NCBI RefSeq assembly: GCF_021390545.1
Contig: NZ_JAJUWR010000013.1
Span: 62,001 to 126,000 of the forward strand
Reading direction: 5' to 3'
Length of the DNA stretch: 64,000 nt
Source: Algoriphagus sp. AGSA1
GTDB taxonomy: Bacteria; Bacteroidota; Bacteroidia; Cytophagales; Cyclobacteriaceae
Shown here piece by piece: positions 56,201 to 64,000 of the stretch. Under the pieces are notes generated by a model. It made no database searches. It was not told the origin of the DNA and saw nothing but the letters and a program-made list of their open reading frames with translations. Position numbers and translations under genes: made by a program. Position 1 is the first letter of the stretch. Every line of letters starts with the position of its first letter.

Positions 56201-57719
56201 CTTTGGAAAGGACGGCCAGAGGGGTATCCGCTCCCATGGATCCGATTGCCTCGTATGCAGTATCACCCATTGGGCTTAATACCACTTTGAGTTCCTCGGA
56301 GGTATAGCCAAATATTGTTTGCTGCTTTTTAATATTCTCGGTAGAGTAGGGATTGCTCAGCACTTTTGGCTCATCCTCCAGACGGAGTTTGATCCGCTGA
56401 TCAGCTACCCACTGTTCGTAAGGCTGTTTTCTGCAGATTTCACCTTTTACCTCCTCGTCGAATACAACTCTTCCTTTTTCCAAATCTGCCCATATCATCC
56501 TGCCTGGGCTGATTCTGCCTTTCTCGGTGATGGTAGCTTCGCGGATAGGCAGTGCCCCTGCCTCAGAGGAAAGAATAAGCCGGTTGTCCTTAGTGATAAA
56601 GTATCTCAATGGGCGAAGGCCGTTCCTATCCAATGTGGCTCCTACAGATTTGCCATCAGTAAACAGCAAAGCTGCCGGGCCGTCCCAAGGCTCTACCAAG
56701 GATGCATGGAATTTGTAGAATGATTTTCTATCCCTATCCATCACCTCATTGTCCTGCCAGGCCTCAGGAACCAGCATCATCATCGCATGCGGAAGTGATC
56801 TTCCGCTCAATGTCAACAGCTCTACCATTGCATCAAGATTCGCTGAATCTGATTTTTGCTTATCTGTGATCGGCATTAATCGGGAAAGTTCCTCATCTGT
56901 GAAATACTTGGACTTCATGAGGTTTTCCTTGGATTTCATCTTGTTGAGATTTCCCTTTATGGTGTTGATTTCGCCATTGTGGGACAAGAACCTGAAAGGC
57001 TGTGCCAGTCTCCAGTTTGGAAACGTATTGGTAGAGAATCGCGAGTGTACTATCGCAAAAGCAGATCCTATCCTCGGGTTCTGTAGGTCTTTATAAAAGG
57101 CCAGAACCTGATCAGTCCGCAGCTGTCCCTTATAAATAAGTGTCTGACTACTCAAACTCGCGAAGTAAAAGGACTGGTTCACTCCCGGGATCTTTGAATT
57201 GATCTCCGAGGTAGAATAGTTTCTCAGTACATATAGCTTCCGCTCCAGTTCAATTCCCGTCAGTCCTTTTTTATGTCTTACAAATAGCTGCTCAATATTG
57301 GGCATCACCTCTAGGGCCCCAGAGCCGGGCACGGTTTCATCCACCGGCACAGACCTATAGCCTATCAGTTCAAAATCCAGTTCTTCAATCAGTTGATTGA
57401 GAAGTTCTTTGGACTTGTGAAAGAGCTGCTTGTTTTTTGGGAAAAAGGTCATACCCACACCATAAGACCCTGCTTCTGGCAAATTGACCTCAGTACGCGC
57501 AGTAATATCCTTTAGAAACTGGTGGGGTACCTGTATTAATATACCCGCACCATCACCTGTTTTAGGATCAGATCCACGACCGCCACGGTGCTCCATATTG
57601 CTAAGCATATATAAGGCATCGCTAATCGTCTCATGTGAGGGTTCAGCGCTCAAATCGACAACCGCACCTATACCGCAGGAGTCATGCTCAAACTCCGATC
57701 GATACAAACCTTCTTGCAT
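53229..57719 (-). CDS. gltB: Glutamate synthase large subunit
   Basis: A 1496-residue protein started at ATG 57717-57719; an upstream ATG at 57752 adds 11 residues. The N-terminal nucleophile Cys15 (HDSCGIGAV) is exposed after propeptide removal. Glutaminase domain to ~420, central domain, then the FMN synthase domain (GGEDEIRFAKKENGDW, GEGGQLPGHKV) and the 3Fe-4S cysteines in CIMMRKCHLNTCPVG, ending in a GXGXG-type beta-helix. It is the key step of GS-GOGAT ammonia assimilation. Confidence 0.97.
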   Translation of the reverse strand: MQEGLYRSEFEHDSCGIGAVVDLSAEPSHETISDALYMLSNMEHRGGRGSDPKTGDGAGILIQVPHQFLKDITARTEVNLPEAGSYGVGMTFFPKNKQLFHKSKELLNQLIEELDFELIGYRSVPVDETVPGSGALEVMPNIEQLFVRHKKGLTGIELERKLYVLRNYSTSEINSKIPGVNQSFYFASLSSQTLIYKGQLRTDQVLAFYKDLQNPRIGSAFAIVHSRFSTNTFPNWRLAQPFRFLSHNGEINTIKGNLNKMKSKENLMKSKYFTDEELSRLMPITDKQKSDSANLDAMVELLTLSGRSLPHAMMMLVPEAWQDNEVMDRDRKSFYKFHASLVEPWDGPAALLFTDGKSVGATLDRNGLRPLRYFITKDNRLILSSEAGALPIREATITEKGRISPGRMIWADLEKGRVVFDEEVKGEICRKQPYEQWVADQRIKLRLEDEPKVLSNPYSTENIKKQQTIFGYTSEELKVVLSPMGDTAYEAIGSMGADTPLAVLSKESQHISNYFKQLFAQVSNPPIDPIRERLVMSLFTRLGVGQNILEESPKHTRQIHISQPVLLNEDLEKIKNMEGQGYRCATLRSLFLADHKPGRLLEALDKLCEEAEKAIGQGKNIIILSDRNSTEEYAPIPSLLAIGAVHHHLVKKKIRTSAGLVLESGDIRETHHFATAIGYGASAINPYMALESLLSMYEKGELSAVKSQKKLFSNYQEAIGKGLLKVLSKMGISTLQSYQSAQIFEAIGLGPEVIDRCFKGTISRISGISFDELAEEVLIRHRAAYQTELPVLEQGGVYQWKRRGEKHLFNPESIHLLQKSTRLNDYGLYKKFASKINEQSKDALTLRGLFEFKKRISVPIDEVEPASSIMRRFATGAMSFGSISHEAHSTLAIAMNRIGAKSNSGEGGEDEIRFAKKENGDWERSAIKQVASGRFGVTSNYLANAAELQIKMAQGAKPGEGGQLPGHKVDDWIGRVRHSTPGVGLISPPPHHDIYSIEDLAQLIFDLKNANRKARINVKLVSQAGVGTVAAGVAKAMADVILISGADGGTGASPLSSIRHAGLPWELGLSEAHQTLVKNNLRSRVVLQTDGQLRTGRDLAIATLLGAEEWGISTAALVVEGCIMMRKCHLNTCPVGIATQHPDLRKLFTGDPDHVVNYFQFLVKDLREIMASLGFRTVDEMVGQSNVLQSTGHLNHWKWDKVDLSPIFHKVEVPDHVGIHKQIDQDFELKRVLDRQLIKAAHPSLEQAMSSSGSFQIKNTDRSVGAMLSNEISKIYGSPGLPEDTINFKFTGSAGQTFGGFLTKGVNFELEGEANDYFGKGLSGGKLVIYPSRNAKFVPEENIIIGNVAFYGATSGEAYINGKGGERFCVRNSGVQAVVEGIGDHGCEYMTGGLVVNLGEIGRNFAAGMSGGIAYILKEYITEINPELVDIDILEEEDFTTIKTFLKRHVKLTRSALGAKFLEDWDKSKDKFIKVIPRDYKAVLLKRAVEQSKSLA

Positions 57720-58113
57720 TTTTATAGAATTTATTAGGTTCAAAATTTCCAAAAATTACAGAAAAAAATTGTCCTATTAAAATTACGGCAATAAAACGGC
57801 CACTTTAGTGCCTTATTTTTTATGGATTTTCACTTTTTTGATTTTTTGATAATTGACTTTTGTGTATGAAAAATTAAATAAGCAAATAAAAAATATAGTA
57901 CTATTAGAAGAAATAGGGTGCTTTTTGATTCAATTCGGGGAAAAAAAATGCAGAAAATGGAGATTTAAGTTTAAGGATAATTTTTTTGAAAAAAATAAAA
58001 TTATTTCTTGGAAATTTTGACAGTTGCTGGACTGAATGGTTCTCTGGGACTTTATGATGAAAATTATATTTCGGGAAATCTAAATTTTAAAGAATATTAT
58101 AAGGGTCTGTTTT
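57720..58113. other. AT-rich region upstream of gltB
   Basis: About 390 bp with no gene, between the gltB start and the gldE stop codon on the same strand. It is very AT-rich with A- and T-tracts (for example near 57950-58010) and should hold the gltB promoter, but no TTTG-19-TAnnTTTG match was seen. No DnaA box was seen either. Confidence 0.4.
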
Positions 58114-59463
58114 TCAGTCAGTATGGGGACCGATGCTGTCCTTGTCCCCAGAGAGAATATGAACTTTCACTTTTTTGATTTTACGGGCATCTACCGCCAA
58201 AATTGTAAATTCAAAATCTTCAAATTTGATTTTAGAGCCGTTTTTCGGCAATTTGGAATTGAGTTCCAACAGCAATCCTCCCAGAGATTCGCTCTCTCCC
58301 TTGACATCCTCAAATAGCTGGGAGTCCAGATCCAGTTTTTTACAGAAGTCATTCAATGAGACCTTGCCCTCAAAAATAAAAGTGGAAGGATCCAGCTCCT
58401 GGAAGAAAATGTCGTCGTGATCATCAAACTCATCATTGATTTCTCCTATGATCTCCTCTATTAGATCCTCTAAAGTGACCAGACCGGATGTGCCTCCGTA
58501 TTCATCCACCACGATGGCCATATGGACGCGTTTTAACTGAAAATCCTTCAAGAGGGTATCTACTTTTTTATTTTCAGGGACAAAGAAGCTTTTTCTGATG
58601 AGTTCATTCCATTTGAAATCCTCATCTCGTTCAATATACGGAAGCAGGTCTTTGATGTAAAGAATTCCCTGTATCTTGTCTATGGTCTCTTCGTACACGG
58701 GTATCCGGGAATAGCCGCTTTTGTTGATTTTGTCCATGAGTTCATGAAAATCCATGTCAATATCCACTGCCGTGATGTCCATTCGACTCTGCATCACTTG
58801 TTTTACTGTAAGTGTCCCGAAGTTTACTATCCCTCGCAGAATCTCCCGCTCTTCATTGGGAGCATCTTCCGTAGTCAATTCCAGAGCTTGGTTCAACTCA
58901 TTTACGGAAATCGAATATCCCTTCTTTTCTATCCGCTTCTCTAAAACATTGCTAAAAGCCATCAAAAACATAGAGAACGGTCTCAGTATAGTGGAAAAAA
59001 AACTGATGCTGGGAGCCATGATCAGACTGAACTGTACTTTGGCTTTGTTGGCATAGACTTTTGGGACAATCTCGCCGAAAAACACAATGGCAAAAGTCAC
59101 GCCTATTGTCTGCACCAGAATAATGATGATTCCCGTGGCGTTTTTTCCAAAAATGGACCAGGCCACAAAGGTTGTAAGCGTGACAATCCCTATATTGATC
59201 AGATTGTTGAGGATCAGGATGGTGGAAAGCAGGTTTTTTGGAGCTTCTACAAGACTGATTACTTTTTTGCCTCTTGGAGTATTCTCTTCTTCGATATTTC
59301 CCAGATCTTCATTGGTAAGGGAAAAAAAAGCTACCTCTGAACCGGAAATCAGGGCAGAGCTGATTAAAAGCAATATAAAAAGCAACCCATTTATAATCAG
59401 ATAACTTATCGAGGGAAAGTTAATCTGGGCGAGTAAATGGTAACTCGGATAGGGATCGTCCAT
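58114..59463 (-). CDS. gldE: GldE, CNNM/CorC-like membrane protein
   Basis: A 449-residue protein: a DUF21/CNNM transmembrane domain with [14 protein letters not shown] near 37-50, a CBS pair (about 220-345, with [20 protein letters not shown]) containing the [20 protein letters not shown] segment, and a C-terminal CorC_HlyC domain (about 350-440). In Bacteroidota this protein next to ssb and mutY is GldE, linked to gliding motility; it resembles metal-ion transport proteins. No other gliding gene is in the window. Confidence 0.88.
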   Translation of the reverse strand: MDDPYPSYHLLAQINFPSISYLIINGLLFILLLISSALISGSEVAFFSLTNEDLGNIEEENTPRGKKVISLVEAPKNLLSTILILNNLINIGIVTLTTFVAWSIFGKNATGIIIILVQTIGVTFAIVFFGEIVPKVYANKAKVQFSLIMAPSISFFSTILRPFSMFLMAFSNVLEKRIEKKGYSISVNELNQALELTTEDAPNEEREILRGIVNFGTLTVKQVMQSRMDITAVDIDMDFHELMDKINKSGYSRIPVYEETIDKIQGILYIKDLLPYIERDEDFKWNELIRKSFFVPENKKVDTLLKDFQLKRVHMAIVVDEYGGTSGLVTLEDLIEEIIGEINDEFDDHDDIFFQELDPSTFIFEGKVSLNDFCKKLDLDSQLFEDVKGESESLGGLLLELNSKLPKNGSKIKFEDFEFTILAVDARKIKKVKVHILSGDKDSIGPHTD

Positions 59464-59533
59464 GAATTAAACCGCAATGGTTACTGCAAAATTAAAACAT
59501 TCCCCTGAAAATAGCTTCCAAGGGAATAGATTA

Positions 59534-59995
59534 TTAAAATGGCAAATCATCATCTTCTGTATCTGATACCATTTCCTGGGTCTTTGGTGCGGAAGTAGGC
59601 GCGGCCGAGGCAGGTTTTTGCTGAGTGGATTGCTGTGGGGAATTCTGCCCTCCCGCACCATCAGGTCTGCTTCCCAGCATGGTGAAGCTTAGAACCCTGA
59701 TCTTGGTCCGGTAGCGGTTTTGACCTTGCTCGTCCTGCCAGCTATCGGTTTTAATTTTTCCTTCCACATAGATCTGGCTGCCTTTCTTGAGGTATTGCTC
59801 GGCTATTTTAGCCTGCGCTCCCCACATCTCCAGATCATGCCATTCTGTCTGTTCTACGCGTTCACCGTTTCTGTTTTTATAAGCTTCGGTAGTGGCAAGC
59901 CTAAGGTTTGCTACCGTATTGTCACCTTCCAGATACTTTACTTCCGGGTCTGCTCCCAGATTGCCTACTAGAATTACTTTATTTACTCCTGCCAT
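59534..59995 (-). CDS. ssb: Single-stranded DNA-binding protein
   Basis: A 153-residue protein with an OB fold (1-108; MAGVNKVILVGNLGADPEVK at the start), a Gln/Pro/Ala-rich linker, and the acidic tip DDDLPF that recruits repair and replication partners. It lies between mutY and gldE on the same strand with gaps of 46 and 70 bp. Confidence 0.96.
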   Translation of the reverse strand: MAGVNKVILVGNLGADPEVKYLEGDNTVANLRLATTEAYKNRNGERVEQTEWHDLEMWGAQAKIAEQYLKKGSQIYVEGKIKTDSWQDEQGQNRYRTKIRVLSFTMLGSRPDGAGGQNSPQQSTQQKPASAAPTSAPKTQEMVSDTEDDDLPF

Positions 59996-60041
59996 AATTA
60001 ATTTAAGTTAAAGGTGTAAAAGTCTCACAACTTGAAGTTAC

Positions 60042-61115
60042 TCAAATCCCCTGATCGTTCAAAAAGTTCACGATTAACTTTGGCTTGGCCAGATATTCAA
60101 TTCTTTCTTCTTCAACCAGCAAAAAGCCTTGGTTTTGACACCAGTTTTCCAGTTTTTCCAAATTCTCCTCTGCGATTTCCAGTTCTGAGAATACGGCATT
60201 TAATCGCTGATGTGACAAAATATGTTTGTATTTTTTAGGAAATAATTTGGCTTCCTTCTCCGTTTTCAAAGGGATGTCCATTGGCAAAGATTGTGTTTCC
60301 TGGCTGGACTCCACTTGGGGGAAGTCGTGGAGGCCTTCCCAGATATCACCTGAAGTCCGTTTTTTCCACACCCAGCTACTTCCACACTTAATCACATAAT
60401 AGTGGAAATGCCGCTCTTTGATTTTCACTTTATTGATTTTCACCGGCAAATCCGACACCATATTATATAGGTGTGCAAAACAGGAGCCCTTCAATGGACA
60501 AGTGGGGCAGCCCGGGTTTTTGGGAGTACATTGGCGGGCACCAAAGTCCATCATGGCCTGATTGAATTCTCCAGGCTCTTCCTGCGGGATGATCTGGTTG
60601 GCCAGGAATTCAAATTCTTTTTTTGCCTTTGAACTGGCGATGTCTGTCTCTATACCGAAGTACCGGGCCAAAACCCGGAACACATTGCCATCCACTACGG
60701 CTTTTACCTCCCCATAAGCAAAACTAGCGATAGCAGAGGCGGTATAGCTGCCTACCCCTTTTAGCTTGATAAGGCCGTCGTAGGTAGTCGGGAACTCCCC
60801 TCCCATTTCAAACCAGATGCTTTTGGCACAGGCATGGAGATTTCTGGCCCGGCTATAATATCCCAGTCCCTGCCATAGCCGGAGCACTTCTTCTTCTGGG
60901 GCGAGGGCAAGATCCCTCACTGTGGGATAGGTTTCTATAAAAGCATAATAATAAGGTAGCCCCTGGGCAACCCGTGTCTGCTGAAGAATGATCTCAGAGA
61001 GCCAAATTTTGTATGGATCATTTGTGCCTCGCCATGGTAATTCCCTCGGATTATCTTTGTACCACGTTAGTATTTGATATGAAAAAGACTGATATTCAGT
61101 AGTTTTATAATTCAT
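60042..61115 (-). CDS. mutY: A/G-specific adenine DNA glycosylase
   Basis: A 357-residue protein with an HhH-GPD domain: LQQTRVAQGLPYY with the catalytic Glu nearby, GVGSYTASAIASFAYG, and the catalytic Asp in AVVDGNVFRVLAR. The 4Fe-4S loop has exact spacing C-x6-C-x2-C-x5-C (CTPKNPGCPTCPLKGSC). A C-terminal NUDIX-like domain (about 230-355) recognises 8-oxoG. It removes A opposite 8-oxoG. Confidence 0.96.
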   Translation of the reverse strand: MNYKTTEYQSFSYQILTWYKDNPRELPWRGTNDPYKIWLSEIILQQTRVAQGLPYYYAFIETYPTVRDLALAPEEEVLRLWQGLGYYSRARNLHACAKSIWFEMGGEFPTTYDGLIKLKGVGSYTASAIASFAYGEVKAVVDGNVFRVLARYFGIETDIASSKAKKEFEFLANQIIPQEEPGEFNQAMMDFGARQCTPKNPGCPTCPLKGSCFAHLYNMVSDLPVKINKVKIKERHFHYYVIKCGSSWVWKKRTSGDIWEGLHDFPQVESSQETQSLPMDIPLKTEKEAKLFPKKYKHILSHQRLNAVFSELEIAEENLEKLENWCQNQGFLLVEEERIEYLAKPKLIVNFLNDQGI

Positions 61116-61186
61116 TGTCGCTTGTTAACCATTATACAAATCAAGCTAATTTTTACGAATTTGTTTTTTAATTGCAATGGTTCTCG

Positions 61187-61194
61187 TACATTTG
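61187..61194 (+). promoter_or_regulatory. Possible -7 element for the HU gene
   Basis: TACATTTG fits TAnnTTTG. A TTTG lies upstream near 61160-61163, but the spacing is 23 nt rather than 19-21. It would place the transcript start about 60 bp before the GTG at 61261. Confidence 0.4.
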
Positions 61195-61260
61195 CAGTCC
61201 CAAAAACACTTGGTTAATAGGTTGTTAAGCTTATTTCGTAATTTCTAAATTAATATTACA

Positions 61261-61569
61261 GTGACTAAAGCAGAAGTAATCGCTAAGATTTCGGACAAGA
61301 CAGGTATCCAGAAGGATGATGTAACACAAGCCATTGAGGCGTTCTTCAAAGTGGTGAAGGATTCAATGTCCGAGGGAGACAATATCTACGTGAGAGGATT
61401 TGGTAGCTTCATCAATAAGAAGAGGGCTAAAAAAATCGCACGTAATATCTCCAAAAACACGGCTATTGTGATCGATGAACATTATATTCCGGCGTTCAAG
61501 CCGTCTAAAGTGTTTGTAGAAAAGATCAAAAACAGCAAGAAAATCAAGGAACTGGCTCCCCAGGACTAA
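61261..61569 (+). CDS. HU/IHF-family DNA-binding protein
   Basis: A 102-residue histone-like protein with a GTG start (MTKAEVIAKISDKTGIQKDD). It has the family motif GFGSFINKKRAKKIARNI near 60-78, though the usual RxGRNPxTG arm is changed to KIARNISKNTAIV. It dimerises and bends DNA. Divergent from mutY, a conserved arrangement in Bacteroidota. Confidence 0.94.
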   Translation: MTKAEVIAKISDKTGIQKDDVTQAIEAFFKVVKDSMSEGDNIYVRGFGSFINKKRAKKIARNISKNTAIVIDEHYIPAFKPSKVFVEKIKNSKKIKELAPQD

Positions 61570-61587
61570 TCCTGGAGAGTTTTTGAC

Positions 61588-62415
61588 ATGAAAAGATCTC
61601 AGCTCATACTTATTGCAATAGGGATCATGGCAGTCGCAGGATTGTATGCCCTTCCGAGTGTGGTCGTGGATAATGACAGCAAGGCAGATTCAGTTTCTCA
61701 GGAAAATGAATCTTCTTCTACTTCATCCACAGATCCTGTAGCAATGCATGAGGCTGAGTTAAGTTCTGATGAAAGGCTACAGATAAATACGCTGAAGCTG
61801 CAGATTTCTGAAAATTCCTCTGGGGATGAGTTTAAATATTCCACAGAAGAAATAGCCGGGATCTATCAGAAACTTGGGAAGTACGATAGTGCAGGATATT
61901 ATTTAAGTCTGGCAGCAGACCAGTTGGCAGACATAGGGTTAGCGGAAAAAGCCGGAAATGCATTTTACGAAGCGTTCAGCTTTGCCTTGGATCCTGAAAA
62001 AGTATCCTATACTGCCGAGCGGACCCGAAAGTATTTAAACAAGGTGTTGGAGAGCGATCCCACCCGTTTGGACTTGAAAACCAAGGTAGCGATGACTTAT
62101 GTGTCCTCGTCCAACCCAATGCAGGGAATCACGATGCTAAGGGAAATCTTAGAGCAGGATCCGCAAAATGAAGACGGGTTGTTCAACATGGGCGTGCTAT
62201 CCATGCAATCAGGTCAGTACAAAAGAGCAGTTGAGCGATTTGAAGAATTGGTCCAATATCACCCGGACAATCTTCAGGGTCAGTTCTATCTGGCAGTGAG
62301 CTATTTCGAGTCCAAACAAAAGAACAAAGCGAAAGCCCAGTTTGAGAAAGTAAAATCGATGACCGAGGATGAAATGATCCTAGGAAGTATCGAAAGCTAT
62401 CTCGACAAGCTATAA
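61588..62415 (+). CDS. Membrane-anchored tetratricopeptide-repeat protein
   Basis: A 275-residue protein with one N-terminal membrane helix (about 5-25), a Ser/Thr/Glu-rich linker and TPR-type repeats (AGIYQKLGKYDSAGYYLSLA, then DGLFNMGVLSMQSGQYKRAV and GQFYLAVSYFESKQKNKAKA). It likely acts as a periplasm-facing protein-binding scaffold. It starts 18 bp after the HU gene and probably shares its transcript. Confidence 0.82.
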   Translation: MKRSQLILIAIGIMAVAGLYALPSVVVDNDSKADSVSQENESSSTSSTDPVAMHEAELSSDERLQINTLKLQISENSSGDEFKYSTEEIAGIYQKLGKYDSAGYYLSLAADQLADIGLAEKAGNAFYEAFSFALDPEKVSYTAERTRKYLNKVLESDPTRLDLKTKVAMTYVSSSNPMQGITMLREILEQDPQNEDGLFNMGVLSMQSGQYKRAVERFEELVQYHPDNLQGQFYLAVSYFESKQKNKAKAQFEKVKSMTEDEMILGSIESYLDKL

Positions 62416-62446
62416 ATTATTTGTAACACTACTAAATCCAAAGACT

Positions 62447-62536
62447 ATGCCTTGCGGAAAGAAAAGAAAAAGACATAAGATCGCTACGCACAAGCGTAAG
62501 AAGAGACTAAGAAAAAACAGACATAAGAAGAAGTAA
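62447..62536 (+). CDS. 29-residue basic protein, AURKAIP1/COX24 (DUF1713)-like
   Basis: A 29-codon gene starting MPCGKKRKRHKIATHKRKKR and continuing to NRHKKK, with over half of its residues Lys or Arg. Short proteins with this sequence between the TPR gene and rng are conserved in Bacteroidota and carry the COX24-type ribosome-associated domain; a small ribosomal-subunit protein is the likely role. It is missed by length filters. Confidence 0.8.
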   Translation: MPCGKKRKRHKIATHKRKKRLRKNRHKKK

Positions 62537-62593
62537 TACACTTCTTCTTATAGTCATTTGAGTACAACGTTCATTTACATATAAGACGAGATT

Positions 62594-64000
62594 TTGAGTA
62601 CGGAATTGTTAATCGATTCTGCTCAAAACGGAAGTCGAATTGCCCTCCTTCAAGATAAGAGCCTGGTTGAGTTGCATTCCGAGGGAATGGACAACCAGTT
62701 CAAGGTTGGGGATATTTATCTCGGTACGGTCCGCAAAATCGTCAATGGGCTCAATGCAGCCTTCATTGACGTAGGTTATGAGAAAGACGCCTTTCTTCAC
62801 TACCAGGATCTCGGGGCAAACTTCAACAGCCTGACGAAGTTCACCAAAATGGTGCGCAACAACAACTATGGCAATTACAATCTGAAGGGTTTTGAAAACG
62901 AACCTGAAATCGACAAGATCGGAAAAATCTCCGGCCCACTGTCCAAAAATCAACAGATTTTAGTTCAGGTCGTCAAAGAGCCCATCTCCACGAAGGGGCC
63001 GCGACTATCCTGTGAGCTCTCTCTGCCAGGTCGCTACCTGGTGTTGGTACCTTTTTCGGATTCGGTCAACGTCTCCAAGAAGATCCGCAGCAACGAGGAA
63101 AGAAAACGTCTCTTAAGACTCATCAATTCTATCAAGCCTGCCAATTTCGGGGTTATAATCCGTACAGTGGCCGAAGGTCAGTCAGTCAGTGACTTAGATA
63201 AGGACCTTCGTAATCTTCTCAATAGCTGGGAAGAAGGAATGGGGAAATTGATGAAAGCCAAGAGCCGAGACAAAATCATCGGAGAGATGAGTATGGCCTC
63301 CTCACTAGTGAGAGACTTACTCAACGAATCATTCGACGCAATCACCGTAGAAGAAGAATCTACTTACGATCAGATCAGATCCTACATCAGGAATATAGCT
63401 CCTGAAAAAGAAAAAATTGTCAAGCTTTACAACGGTAAAGCTAAACTATTTGAAAGTTTTGGAATAGAAAAGCAGATCAAAAGCCTGTTTGGACAGACGG
63501 TCAGCCTTCCGCAGGGAGGGTATGTGATCATAGAGCACACAGAAGCCCTGCACGTCATTGACGTGAACAGTGGCAATAAGTCCAATCAGGAAAGTGACCA
63601 GGAATCCACAGCACTAAAAACAAATCTGGTCGCCGCCAAAGAAATCGGCAGGCAGCTTCGCCTCCGGGACATGGGGGGTATCATCGTGGTCGATTTTATC
63701 GATATGAAGAAAGCCGACAACAAGAAGGCGATCTATGAGGCGATGAAGGATGAGCTGAGGTTTGACAGGTCAAAGCACACTGTTTTGCCGCTGAGCAAAT
63801 TTGGGCTCATGCAGATCACTAGGCAGCGGGTAAGGCCTGAGGTCAATATAGTGACCAAAGAAACCTGTCCCGCATGTAATGGCACCGGCAAAATCCAGGC
63901 TTCTATCCTGATTGCCGACAAGTTGGAGAAGGACGTGGAGCATATTGCTACTATCCAGAACGTGAGCAAAATACAAATTGGGCTGCATCCCTATCTGCAC
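62594..64000 (+). CDS. rng: Ribonuclease G/E family endoribonuclease (3' end outside window)
   Basis: Starts at TTG 62594 (STELLIDSAQNGSRIALLQD) with no upstream ATG in frame, so this rare start is the natural one. 469 codons are visible: a split S1 domain (about 40-150), then the catalytic DNase I-like subdomain with aspartates in HVIDVNSGN and IIVVDFIDMKK, and the zinc-link CPACNGTGK near 424. It trims 16S rRNA and takes part in mRNA decay. The frame is open to the window end. Confidence 0.94.
   Translation, partial: MSTELLIDSAQNGSRIALLQDKSLVELHSEGMDNQFKVGDIYLGTVRKIVNGLNAAFIDVGYEKDAFLHYQDLGANFNSLTKFTKMVRNNNYGNYNLKGFENEPEIDKIGKISGPLSKNQQILVQVVKEPISTKGPRLSCELSLPGRYLVLVPFSDSVNVSKKIRSNEERKRLLRLINSIKPANFGVIIRTVAEGQSVSDLDKDLRNLLNSWEEGMGKLMKAKSRDKIIGEMSMASSLVRDLLNESFDAITVEEESTYDQIRSYIRNIAPEKEKIVKLYNGKAKLFESFGIEKQIKSLFGQTVSLPQGGYVIIEHTEALHVIDVNSGNKSNQESDQESTALKTNLVAAKEIGRQLRLRDMGGIIVVDFIDMKKADNKKAIYEAMKDELRFDRSKHTVLPLSKFGLMQITRQRVRPEVNIVTKETCPACNGTGKIQASILIADKLEKDVEHIATIQNVSKIQIGLHPYLH

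Noticed and set aside
57720..58113. Alternative oriC in the gltB-gldE gap
   Set aside because: AT-rich but contains no TTATNCACA box, unlike 40105-40616.
1..64000. CRISPR arrays, tRNA/rRNA genes, transposases, phage genes
   Set aside because: Looked for on both strands; no spaced direct repeats, cloverleaf-type sequences, transposase motifs or phage structural genes were recognised.

Overview
The window is chromosomal DNA from a member of the Bacteroidota, most likely a Cytophagales/Algoriphagus-like bacterium. This rests on the gldE-ssb-mutY neighbourhood divergent from an HU gene, TonB-dependent receptors with an N-terminal CarboxypepD_reg-like domain, DUF3857/transglutaminase proteins, many short Sec and lipoprotein signals, weak Shine-Dalgarno signals, TTG/GTG starts, and one clean Bacteroidetes promoter (TTTG-19-TAnnTTTG). 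I saw no rRNA, tRNA, CRISPR array, transposase or prophage. The genus is an inference.

Layout. 1-2.4 kb: a TrkH-type K+ transporter cut by the window edge and a CLC antiporter of the fluoride-type subgroup. 2.5-7.6 kb: an epimerase-like protein, a PLDc_N mini-protein, a large secreted M14 peptidase and a secreted amidohydrolase. 7.6-10.6 kb is an eroded stretch: palindromic repeats, a remnant resembling a Fic C-terminal winged helix, dispersed repeat debris, a LytTR membrane regulator, an intradiol-dioxygenase-like lipoprotein, and a membrane-protein gene broken by one in-frame stop. 10.6-13.3 kb: a TonB-dependent receptor behind a TPP riboswitch and a consensus promoter, so very probably a thiamin-compound receptor; a YjbQ gene lies 1.6 kb away. 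13.4-24.4 kb: mixed metabolic and envelope genes (FAH-family hydrolase, ChbG-like deacetylase, glycosidase-like lipoprotein, class A beta-lactamase-like serine hydrolase, BioF-like PLP enzyme with a VOC protein, patatin with a methyltransferase, TRIC channel, YitT). 24.5-30.6 kb: ICMT-like protein, saccharopine/alanine dehydrogenase-like enzyme with deoC, Na/Pi cotransporter divergent from a PiT-like membrane protein, tadA, sod.

30.8-40.1 kb: OMP_b-brl-type receptor, beta-propeller lipoprotein, MaoC hydratase, two overlapping DUF3857 genes, a frameshifted small gene and mtgA. 40.1-40.6 kb is an AT-rich intergenic region with five DnaA-box sequences facing inwards (three perfect), a good oriC candidate. 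40.6-47.9 kb: CLC-CBS channel, M28 peptidase, secreted unknown, yjjX, yebC, NDH-2 and a Spy-like protein.

48.0-51.4 kb holds the most interesting accessory unit: a two-gene operon of a RecQ helicase with a C-terminal phosphoribosyltransferase-like domain, followed 1 bp later by a DprA/Smf-family protein with a C-terminal winged helix. This matches the composition of PsyrTA-type (and, by parts, ShosTA-type) toxin-antitoxin/anti-phage systems. 51.7-57.7 kb: gltD-gltB. 58.1-64 kb: gldE, ssb, mutY, then divergently HU, a TPR protein, a 29-residue basic protein and rng (RNase G), which runs off the window.
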